From positions 1 to 5,207 of the forward strand of contig JBKPSO010000181.1 of NCBI GenBank assembly GCA_046735055.1: a stretch of 5,207 nucleotides of DNA. Direction: 5' to 3'. Shown here piece after piece: positions 1 to 5,207 of the stretch (positions are counted from its first letter, which is position 1; every line of letters begins with the position of its first letter). The notes under the pieces are model-generated. The model had not been told where the DNA came from. It made no database searches and saw only the letters and a list, made by a program, of their open reading frames with translations. The position numbers and the translations under genes were made by a program. The stretch comes from DATBLE01 sp046735055. Lineage in GTDB: Bacteria; Actinomycetota; Thermoleophilia; Gaiellales; Gaiellaceae.

Positions 1-28
1 TACGCCCGGCATGGGCAGCAGCCTGGGG

Positions 29-712
29 GTGTGAGTCGCCTGTGGAGGAGATGACCCTAAGCATGAGCCGAGGGCAACTGCGTCACCGTGAGGTGGGGTG
101 GGAAGGAAGCCGGAGGCGAACCCGCGACCCGAGGGACGCGAACCGCGTAGGAGGCGTGACGGTCTGGGTCGCCGGGAAGGGCCGAACGCAGAGCCGAGGC
201 GGAGGACGCCCGTGCTCGTGGGGATCGCGGTGATTGCGGCCAACCCCTGTTGGGGCCTCGATGGGAGGGTCGGAGGGTGAAGCCCGCTGATGCCCGGCGA
301 GAGCGGAGCGATTCCTCGGCGGCGGACGAGACCGCGCCTCACCCCGCGCAGGCGAGTCTGTGGGAGGTGTTTCTCTCTGGCGACAACCTCGTACGGGCGC
401 TGAGACGTGTCGAGCAGAACGCCGGTGCCCCAGGCGTCGACGGGATGACGACCGAGGAGCTGGGGACATGGCTCAAGGAGCGCTGGTCCTCCGTCCGGTC
501 GCGGCTCGATGCGGGCACTTACCGGCCGCAGCCTGTCAGGAGGCTGACGATCCCCAAACCCTCGGGCGGCGAGCGGTTGTTGGGGGTGCCGACGGCGCTG
601 GATCGTCTGATCCAGCAGGCCTTGCTGCAGGTGTTTACCCCCGGTGTTCGACCCGTTTTCGCGACTGCTTCTTCGGCTTTCGGCCGGGACGCTCGGCCCA
701 TCAAGCGGTTTT
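29..712 (+). mobile_element. Group II intron remnant (5' part; 3' part missing)
   Basis: This stretch has the layout of a bacterial group II intron: a GC-rich, structured leader without a credible ORF, then a reverse transcriptase reading frame. The leader (about 29-276) is rich in short GA/GG blocks and local inverted repeats, for example CCCC-TGTT-GGGG at 244-255, and its general texture resembles intron domain I-IV sequence. A GTGTG at 29-33 is a candidate 5' end, but about 250 nt before the ORF is short for a complete ribozyme. The element may therefore begin before the window or carry deletions. I find no domain V-like hairpin or 3' end downstream; the element stops inside the RT gene at about 710. 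Bases 1-28 hold nothing I can identify. The RT identity is fairly secure, while the ribozyme assignment rests on context and general resemblance and its edges are uncertain. Confidence 0.55.
277..712 (+). pseudogene. ltrA: Group II intron reverse transcriptase, frameshifted and truncated
   Basis: This is the N-terminal third of an intron-encoded RT/maturase, which normally reverse-transcribes and helps splice its host intron. The likely original start is GTG at 277, with GGGAGGG at 263-269 seven bases upstream; a TTG at 250 also opens the frame. The first frame carries the family's RT-0/1 landmarks: NLVRALRRVEQNAGAPGVDG, then YRPQPVRRLTIPKP and GVPTALDRLIQQALLQVFTP. The family match then changes frame twice. 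VFDPF (from 644) is read in a second frame, and RDCFFGFRPGRSAHQAV (up to 710) in a third. The first change fits one extra C in the C-run near 638-643; the second lies at the T-run near 655-660. Everything after this block is absent, including the catalytic YADD region, the maturase domain X and any endonuclease domain. About 145 codons remain of the usual 400-600. It cannot encode an active enzyme. Confidence 0.8.
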
Positions 713-1838
713 CGACTTGCCCGGGGGCGGGCCGAAGGGGTGATCGGGGAGCTCGAACGGCTCGTAGAGGCCGACCCGCTCTGGGAGCGGCCCCACGGCC
801 AGCTGATGGTCGCCGAAGATCGATCCGGCGTACGGCACGGCCGTCCGGAGCGTCAGAGTGGCGCGCAGCAATGCGAGCACCTACGACCGAAGCAGAGAGG
901 CAATCGATGCCGGCGCGGTCGCCGTCGGGCTGGGATCCGTCTGGACGGCGGACGGTTCGAGCATTCTCACCCGCGTCGATCCGCGCACCATCGACGTGGT
1001 CGACCGCATCGACGGCTGAACGCGAACACCGGGACGGTGACGAAAATCGACCCGGCGCAGCGGCTCGTCGCTGCGACCATCCCGGTCGGCGTCGAACGCC
1101 CTCCGATGCGGCTTGCCTTCGGTGACGCCGCCGCCTGGGTCGCGAACGCCGACGGCACGCTTGCCCGAATCGACGCGATGAGCGACGCGGTCCGGCTCAT
1201 CCCGCTTGCCGGCGCGCTCAGGGATGTCGCTGCGGTCGGAGACGGGATTTGGGTTACGGCGGGCTCCGGCGAGGGCGGTCGGGATTCGTCTACCGACAGG
1301 GCGAGGTCGGTGCCGCATACCGTCACGCCCCTCCCACCCTCGTCGTGCTCTCCGGTCTCCTTCGAGACCGGAGCGCCCCCGCAGTACCTGATCGCCGCCG
1401 ACCTCCCGCTCCAGGAGGAAGGGCTTCGTAGTCCCCGACGGATTCACGCCGTTCGGTCTCGTCGAAGCCGTGGGAGCGGCCGCGGAGGGAATGACGGCAA
1501 GCGTCGCCGGGCTACCGCCGGAGCGTCTGCCGTCGCGTGGGCGCAGCTTCGTCTCGGAGCTCAGGAAGAGCATCGTCGGCGGCCCGGTCGTGGCCGGGAG
1601 CGTTGCCGCCGCACAGGCGACCGAGGTGCTGCTCGACGCGATCGCACGCTCGGACGGAACACGCGCATCGGTCGTCCGCGAGCTCTTCCGAACCCGTGTC
1701 TCGAACGGGATCCTCGGCAGCTTCAGTTTCGATCGCAATGGAGACACCTCCGCGGGGCGGATAACGATCTACCGGATCGTCGGCGGCGCTCCGGCGATCT
1801 TCAGGGTGATCACACCGTCCGTCTCGCTCGTTCGCTGA
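713..1838 (+). pseudogene. Degraded BTAD / beta-propeller / periplasmic-binding-protein regulator
   Basis: Family-like sequence continues through this stretch only if the frame is switched. From about 716, RGRAEGVIGELERLVEADPL followed by ERPHGQLMVA and RSG resembles the helical bacterial transcriptional activator domain (BTAD). From about 897 another frame reads AVAVGLGSVWTADGS and LTRVDPRTIDVVDRIDG, ending at TGA 1017-1019. From 1019 a third pattern reads TGTVTKIDP, AWVANADGTLARID and AAVGDGIWVTAGSG; these are YncE/Vgb-like beta-propeller repeats. It continues to PPQYLIAADLPLQ (to 1414), the expected opening of a type 1 periplasmic-binding domain. About 1416 the frame changes again to the domain's C-terminal end (VPDGFTPFGLVEAVGAAAEG, then QATEVLLDAIARSDGTRASV and GILGSFSFDRNGD), ending at TGA 1838. 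The N-terminal DNA-binding domain, part of the propeller and most of the binding-domain core are missing. Such three-part proteins are known in actinobacteria; the identification is from recalled family patterns. Confidence 0.6.
1350..1373. repeat. Perfect 10-bp inverted repeat (hairpin) in the regulator relic
   Basis: The arms CTCCGGTCTC (1350-1359) and GAGACCGGAG (1364-1373) are exact reverse complements around a CTTC loop. The hairpin lies between the beta-propeller and binding-protein remnants of the pseudogene. No T-run follows on the plus strand and no A-run precedes it, so it is not a typical intrinsic terminator. It may be a chance product of coding sequence or a small inserted palindrome. 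Confidence 0.6.
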
Positions 1839-1849
1839 AGAGCTCTCGC

Positions 1850-1855
1850 TAGGAT
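1850..1855 (+). promoter_or_regulatory. Possible -10 element for the E1 alpha-E1 beta-E2 operon
   Basis: TAGGAT fits the actinobacterial TANNNT -10 pattern and ends ten bases before the E1 alpha ATG. No good ribosome binding site lies between them; AGGA within the same motif is the nearest and is about 11 bases away. A leaderless or nearly leaderless transcript is therefore possible. No convincing -35 is seen at the usual distance. An 8-bp palindrome AGAGCTCT (1839-1846) lies just upstream and could be an operator or chance. The gap between the dead regulator and the operon is only 27 bp, so the true promoter may instead lie inside the relic sequence. Confidence 0.3.
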
Positions 1856-1865
1856 CGCCCCCGGT

Positions 1866-2912
1866 ATGGCACAGGTCGCTCCGGCCGACGCAGGCCTCCG
1901 CCGAGTGATCGGCGACGGCGAGCGCGTGCCCGACGGCGAGGTCGAGGGCCTCGACGAGAGCGACTTTCTCGAGCTCTACCGGCAGCTCGTCCTGCTGCGG
2001 ACCTACGACGAGCGCTCGCTCGTCTACCACCGCCAGGGGCGCATCGGCACCTACGCGATCTTCTGGAACCACGAGGCGATGCAGGTCGGCTCGCACTACG
2101 CGCTGGAGCGCGACGACTGGGTCTTCCCCAGCTACCGCGAGTCGGCGATCGGGCTCCTGCGCGGGATGCCGCCGGCGACGGTGCTCTCGTGGTGGCGCGG
2201 CCACCCGGCCGGCTGGTGGAACCCGCTCGACTACAACCTCGCCTCGATCTGCGTTCCGGTCGCGACCCACGTCCCGCACGCGGCCGGGCTCGCGTGGGGG
2301 AAGAAGCTCCGCGGCGAGCGGACGGTGGCGATCGTGTACTTCGGCGACGGCGCGACCTCGGAGGGTGTTTTCCACGAGGGGGCGAACTTCGCGGGCGTGA
2401 TGCGCGCGCCGCTCGTCCTCTTCTGCAACAACAACCAGTGGGCGATCTCGACGCCGCTCTCGGCGCAGACCGCGGCGCCGACGCTCGCCGACAAGGCGAT
2501 CGGTTACGGCATTCCCGGGATGCGCGTCGACGGCGCCGACGTGCTGGCGGTCTACGAGGCGACGCGGGAGGCGGTGACGCGCGCTCGCGGGGGGGAAGGT
2601 CCAACGTTCATCGAGGCGGTCACCTACCGCTCCGCGCCGCACGCGACGGCCGACGACCCGACCGCGTACATCGACGCCGAGCGGGTCGAGGAGGAGCGTG
2701 CGCGCGAGTGCGTCGGGCGGTACGAGGGTTACCTGCGCCGGCTCGGCGTGCTCGACGACGAGACGGTCGAGCACGTGAAGACCGAGGCGGCGGAGGCAAT
2801 GCGCGAGGGGATCGCGGCAGCCGAGGCCGAGCCGCCGGCCGACCCCGAGCTGATCTTCGAATACGCGTACGTCGAGCCGCCGCCCGGCCTGCGGGAGGGC
2901 TGGCTTGGCTGA
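1866..2912 (+). CDS. 2-oxo acid dehydrogenase E1 component, alpha subunit (pdhA/bkdA type)
   Basis: This is the alpha subunit of the thiamine diphosphate-dependent E1 enzyme. With E1 beta it decarboxylates a 2-oxo acid in the cytoplasm and acylates the lipoyl group of E2. The 348-residue protein has the family's usual length. The TPP/Mg motif starts with GDGATSEG (residues 160-167) and ends with the NNN at 188-190. FPSYRES (87-93) is the conserved Y-R active-site segment, and QGRIGTY (57-63) is typical of the N-terminal part. The loop YRSAPHATADDPTAY (254-268) keeps His259 and the DDP of branched-chain and Gram-positive pyruvate enzymes. It has Ala where the mitochondrial kinase-target serines lie, so that type of phosphorylation control is unlikely. 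ATG 1866 keeps the whole conserved region; there is no strong ribosome binding site. Substrate choice between pyruvate and branched-chain 2-oxo acids is unresolved. Confidence 0.93.
   Translation: MAQVAPADAGLRRVIGDGERVPDGEVEGLDESDFLELYRQLVLLRTYDERSLVYHRQGRIGTYAIFWNHEAMQVGSHYALERDDWVFPSYRESAIGLLRGMPPATVLSWWRGHPAGWWNPLDYNLASICVPVATHVPHAAGLAWGKKLRGERTVAIVYFGDGATSEGVFHEGANFAGVMRAPLVLFCNNNQWAISTPLSAQTAAPTLADKAIGYGIPGMRVDGADVLAVYEATREAVTRARGGEGPTFIEAVTYRSAPHATADDPTAYIDAERVEEERARECVGRYEGYLRRLGVLDDETVEHVKTEAAEAMREGIAAAEAEPPADPELIFEYAYVEPPPGLREGWLG
2893..2899 (+). promoter_or_regulatory. Ribosome binding site supporting the TTG start of E1 beta
   Basis: GGGAGGG lies five bases before TTG 2905, inside the end of the E1 alpha gene. 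It decides the E1 beta start: the next in-frame ATG (2956, Met18) would remove the conserved N-terminal helix LTLVEAVNDAL. Confidence 0.6.
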
Positions 2913-3876
2913 GCTCACGCTGGTCGAAGCGGTCAACGACGCGCTGCACACCGAGATGGAGCGCGACGACTCGGTGCTCGTGATGGGCGAGGACGTCGGG
3001 CGCGCGGGGGGTGTCTTCCGGGCGTCGGCCGGGCTGCGCGATCGCTTCGGGCCAGATCGGTGCGTCGACACGCCGCTCGCCGAGGCCGGGATCCTCGGTG
3101 CCGCGGTCGGGCTCTGCATGGCGGGCTGGCGGCCGGTCTGCGAGATGCAGTACGACGCCTTCAGCTACCCGTGCCTCGATCAGCTGATCAACCATGTCGG
3201 TCGCTACCGCTGGCGGACGCGCGGTGGGATGGAGTTCCCGCTGGTCGTCCGGATGCCCTACGGGGGCGGCGTGAGGGCGCCCGAGCTGCACGACGACTCG
3301 CCCGAGGCCTACTACGTGCACACGCCGGGCGTGAAGGTCGCGATCCCGTCGACGCCCGCCGACGCAAAGGGGCTGCTCGCCGCGGCGATCCGCGATCCCG
3401 ATCCGGTCGTCGTGTTCGAACCGAAGCTGGTCTACCGCACGGCGCGCGGCGAGGTGCCGGAGGGCGAGCACGTCGTTCCGCTGGGGACGATGCGAGTGGC
3501 GCGCGAGGGCTCGGACCTGACCCTCGTCGCCTACGGCGCGATGGTGCCCGTCGCCGAGGCGGCGGCGGACCTGCTCGACGCGTCGGTCGAGGTGCTGGAC
3601 GTACGCACGCTGAAGCCGCTGGACGAGGAGACGCTCCTCGCCTCAGTCGCGAAGACCGGGCGTGTCGTCATCGTGCAGGAGGCGCCGCGGGTCGCCGGAT
3701 TCGGAGCCGAGCTTGCCGCGGTCGTCGCCGAGAAGGCGATCCTCGACCTGCGCGGCCCGGTGCTGCGGGTGACCGGCTTCGACGTGCCTTATCCCTACTG
3801 GCAGATCGAGGACGCGTACATGCCGTCGGCCGAGCGTGTCGCCGCTGCCGGTCGCCGCCTGCTCGACGAGTTCTGA
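2905..3876 (+). CDS. 2-oxo acid dehydrogenase E1 component, beta subunit (pdhB/bkdB type)
   Basis: This is the beta subunit that completes the E1 heterotetramer and supplies half of each TPP site. The 323-residue length is normal. An N-terminal transketolase-like pyrimidine-binding domain (about 5-180) has VLVMGEDVG (24-32), GGVFRASAGL (35-44) and DTPLAEAGI (55-63). Glu60 is the expected residue that activates the TPP aminopyrimidine. PELHDDSPEAYY (126-137) contains the conserved active-site His129. The C-terminal transketolase domain (about 195-315) has VEVLDVRTLKPLD and VIVQEAPRVAGFGAE. The start is TTG at 2905, overlapping the end of E1 alpha by 8 bp, so translation is probably coupled. 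GGGVRAPELH and GEVPEGEHVVPLG resemble Gram-positive pyruvate E1 beta, while VVFEPKLVYR resembles branched-chain enzymes, so the substrate cannot be fixed from sequence alone. Confidence 0.93.
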   Translation: MAELTLVEAVNDALHTEMERDDSVLVMGEDVGRAGGVFRASAGLRDRFGPDRCVDTPLAEAGILGAAVGLCMAGWRPVCEMQYDAFSYPCLDQLINHVGRYRWRTRGGMEFPLVVRMPYGGGVRAPELHDDSPEAYYVHTPGVKVAIPSTPADAKGLLAAAIRDPDPVVVFEPKLVYRTARGEVPEGEHVVPLGTMRVAREGSDLTLVAYGAMVPVAEAAADLLDASVEVLDVRTLKPLDEETLLASVAKTGRVVIVQEAPRVAGFGAELAAVVAEKAILDLRGPVLRVTGFDVPYPYWQIEDAYMPSAERVAAAGRRLLDEF

Positions 3877-4997
3877 TGGCGTACGAGTTCAAGCTCCCGG
3901 ACCTCGGCGAGGGCCTGACCGAGGGCGAGATCGCCCGCTGGCTCGTCGCCGAGGGCCAGGACGTCGCCGAGGACGATCCGCTCGTCGAGATCCAGACCGA
4001 CAAGACGACGGTCGAGATCCCCTCGCCCGCGGCGGGCAAGGTCGCCCGCATCCTCGTCGGCGAAGGCGAGGTCGTCCCGGTCGGCACGGTGCTCGTCGTC
4101 ATCGGCGAGGACGGGGCAGTTCCGGACGGGCCGAAAGGGCCGCCCGCACCGGCCGAAAAGGCCACAAAGGGGTCAGACCCCCGACAGGTCCCGTCGGGAC
4201 GCGTCCGCGCGACACCGCTCGTCCGGCGAATTGCACAGGAGCTCGGCGTTTCGCTGGACGAGGTGTCCGGAACGGGCACGAACGGTCAGATCACAGAGGC
4301 CGATGTGCGTGCTGTTGCTTCGGGACATGGCTGGGGTCAGACCCCTGACAATGTCCGGGAAGGGCGACGGGAGAAGCTGCGCGGCGTCCGGCGGCTGATC
4401 GCCGAGCACATGGCGCGGGCAAACCGCGAGGCGGCCCCGGTGACGTGGGTCGAGGAGTGCGACTTCGAGCAGCTCGACCTGAAGCTGCTCGTGCCGACGT
4501 TGCTGAAGGCCTGCGCCCTCGCCCTCCAGGAGTACCCGGAGCTGAACGCGCGGCTCGAGGGCGACGAGATCGTCTACCTCGACCGCTACGACATCGGCGT
4601 CGCCGTGCAGACCGAGCAGGGCCTCGTCGTCCCGGTCGTGCGCGCCTGCGACTCGCGGCCGATCGACGAGCTCGCCGCCGACGTTTCGAGGCTCGCCGAT
4701 AGTGCCCGCGCCGGGACCCTCGCGCTCGAGGAGCTCCACGGGTCGACCTTCACCGTGACGAGTGCAGGCAAGCTGGCCGGCGTCTTCAACACCCCGATCG
4801 TCAACTACCCGGAGGTCGCGATCATGGGCATCGGCCGGATCGGCCCGCGCCCGGTCGTCCGCGCCGGCGAGGTCGTCGTCCGGCAGACGGGCACGATCGC
4901 CGTCACCTTCGACCACCGCGTGATCGACGGCGCGCGCGCGGCAGAGTTCGGGCTGGCGGTGATCCGCCGCCTCGAAAATCCGGGCGAACTGTCCTAG
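3876..4997 (+). CDS. Dihydrolipoamide acyltransferase, E2 component of the 2-oxo acid dehydrogenase complex
   Basis: This is the structural core of the complex; it transfers the acyl group from its lipoyl arm to CoA. The 373-residue protein has one N-terminal lipoyl domain (about 2-78) with Lys43 in QTDKTTVE as the lipoylation site. A linker follows, then the E1/E3-binding domain (about 109-147: RVRATPLVRRIAQELGVSL, then GTGTNGQITEADV). A second linker leads to the C-terminal catalytic domain from about 166 (EKLRGVRRLIAEHMARA). The catalytic motif is FDHRVIDGA (345-353) with His347 and Asp351, and TSAGKLAG (295-302) is the usual catalytic-domain segment. One lipoyl domain makes it compact compared with E2s carrying two or three. 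Its ATG overlaps the E1 beta stop (TGATG), a sign of translational coupling; no strong ribosome binding site is seen. Both linkers contain a palindromic DNA repeat. The E3 partner is not in the window. Confidence 0.93.
   Translation: MAYEFKLPDLGEGLTEGEIARWLVAEGQDVAEDDPLVEIQTDKTTVEIPSPAAGKVARILVGEGEVVPVGTVLVVIGEDGAVPDGPKGPPAPAEKATKGSDPRQVPSGRVRATPLVRRIAQELGVSLDEVSGTGTNGQITEADVRAVASGHGWGQTPDNVREGRREKLRGVRRLIAEHMARANREAAPVTWVEECDFEQLDLKLLVPTLLKACALALQEYPELNARLEGDEIVYLDRYDIGVAVQTEQGLVVPVVRACDSRPIDELAADVSRLADSARAGTLALEELHGSTFTVTSAGKLAGVFNTPIVNYPEVAIMGIGRIGPRPVVRAGEVVVRQTGTIAVTFDHRVIDGARAAEFGLAVIRRLENPGELS
4169..4198. repeat. GGGGTCAGACCCC palindromic repeat, copy 1, within E2
   Basis: The 13-bp core GGGGTCAGACCCC (4169-4181) is a perfect inverted repeat around a central A. 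It is followed by a second hairpin, CCCGAC (4180-4185) with GTCGGG (4193-4198). It lies in frame in the linker between the lipoyl domain and the E1/E3-binding domain and encodes about K98-G-S-D-P-R103. The core starts at the third base of a codon. The extended sequence resembles copy 2 (core, then Y-GACA, then GTCC). Confidence 0.7.
4323..4356. repeat. GGGGTCAGACCCC palindromic repeat, copy 2, within E2
   Basis: The same 13-bp core occurs exactly at 4333-4345. It lies inside an outer inverted repeat, GGACAT (4323-4328) with ATGTCC (4351-4356), giving a nested palindrome. It lies in the linker between the E1/E3-binding domain and the catalytic domain and encodes about W153-G-Q-T-P-D158. The core starts at the second base of a codon, so it is read in a different frame from copy 1. 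The repeat is therefore conserved as DNA and not as peptide. Confidence 0.7.
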
Positions 4998-5207
4998 GCC
5001 GCGGCCTGCGCTCGGTCGAGGTGCTCGTCCAGCATCCGCTCGATCCGGGGCGCGCTGACGCGTCCCTCGAGCCGCCCGATGACGCGGTTGCCCTTGATCA
5101 GGAGCAGCGTCGGCACCGTGTCGACGTTGAGGCGGCTGGCGATCTCGGGCCGCTTCTCGACGTCGACCCTGGTGACGCGTAGGCGGCCGCGCTCCTTGCG
5201 GGCCAGA
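4994..5207 (-). CDS. Thioredoxin-like protein, C-terminal part (5' end outside the window)
   Basis: The minus strand encodes 70 residues in an open frame running off the right edge, ending at a TAG (complement of 4994-4996). The sequence has the second half of a thioredoxin fold: VTRVDVEKRPEIASRL (strand and helix), NVDTVPTLLLIKGNRVIG with the conserved cis-proline in TVPT, and a final helix SAPRIERMLDEHL. This fits a cytoplasmic thiol-disulfide protein of the thioredoxin family. The N-terminal half with any CXXC redox site lies beyond the window, so activity cannot be judged. The gene converges on E2 with a 4-bp tail-to-tail overlap and belongs to a separate transcription unit. A 12-bp palindrome AGGCCGCGGCCT (4996-5007) covers its last codons. 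Reductase partner and regulation are not visible. Confidence 0.85.
   Translation of the reverse strand, partial: LARKERGRLRVTRVDVEKRPEIASRLNVDTVPTLLLIKGNRVIGRLEGRVSAPRIERMLDEHLDRAQAAA

Noticed and set aside
1..28. Exon or terminator upstream of the intron, as expected for some intron classes
   Set aside because: Too short to recognise. A GCCC/GGGC pair (4-7 and 13-16) is weak and no homology can be judged.
250..1125. One continuous 291-codon frame read as an intact RT-like protein
   Set aside because: Only the part up to about 640 matches the RT family. After that the frame is a random Arg-rich sequence while the family match moves to other frames.
644..1852. One continuous 402-codon frame read as an intact regulator
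   Set aside because: Its beginning is the RT fragment in the wrong frame, the segment 840-1018 is out of frame with the propeller, and everything after about 1415 is out of frame with the binding-protein end.
1512..3119. A 535-codon open frame on the minus strand across the regulator relic, E1 alpha and the start of E1 beta
   Set aside because: It lies antisense to strongly conserved E1 genes and its product is an Arg/Asp/Ala-rich low-complexity sequence with no recognisable motif. High GC creates such shadows.
3060..3875. Upstream extension of the E2 frame through the E1 beta gene, which would give a 645-residue protein
   Set aside because: The extra 272 residues are Arg/Gly/Ala-rich shadow sequence. 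The lipoyl domain begins exactly at ATG 3876, which overlaps the E1 beta stop.
4996..5007. AGGCCGCGGCCT palindrome as a bidirectional terminator
   Set aside because: It has no loop and no T-run on either side, and it sits within the coding end of the thioredoxin-like gene; GC-rich sequence gives such palindromes by chance.
1..5207. CRISPR arrays, tRNA genes, rRNA or toxin-antitoxin genes
   Set aside because: No regularly spaced repeats, no cloverleaf-like sequence with T-loop consensus, and no small gene pair were found on either strand.

Overview
The window is high-GC DNA with strongly GC-biased third codon positions in its intact genes. GC content, gene style and the remains of a BTAD/beta-propeller/periplasmic-binding-protein regulator suggest an actinobacterium, perhaps of the Thermoleophilia/Gaiellales type. 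That placement is inference: there is no rRNA or other marker gene here.

Left third (1 to about 1838): no intact gene is visible. Positions about 29-712 look like the 5' part of a group II intron. They hold a structured, non-coding leader followed by the N-terminal third of an intron reverse transcriptase (RT). The RT is broken by two frame changes and stops abruptly after its GFRPGRSAHQAV block. At about 710-716 it runs into another dead gene on the same strand (about 713-1838). The successive frames of that gene spell a BTAD fragment, YncE/Vgb-like beta-propeller repeats, and the C-terminal end of a type 1 periplasmic-binding-protein domain. Both are relics joined by a deletion or recombination.

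Right two thirds (1866-4997): a compact, intact three-gene operon for a 2-oxo acid dehydrogenase complex: E1 alpha, E1 beta and E2. The genes overlap by 8 bp and 1 bp, which suggests translational coupling. E1 alpha/beta would decarboxylate a 2-oxo acid with thiamine diphosphate (TPP) and acylate the lipoyl arm of E2, and E2 would pass the acyl group to CoA. No E3 (dihydrolipoamide dehydrogenase) gene lies in the window. The sequence does not settle whether the substrate is pyruvate or branched-chain 2-oxo acids. Two copies of a GGGGTCAGACCCC palindromic repeat sit inside the E2 gene, in the linkers on either side of the E1/E3-binding domain and in different reading frames.

Right edge (4994-5207, minus strand): the C-terminal 70 residues of a thioredoxin-like protein converge on E2. 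A single CTAG supplies the stop codons of both genes.

I see no convincing new multi-gene system. The observations most worth following up are the palindromic repeats tolerated inside E2, the intron/regulator relic junction, and the shared CTAG stop.
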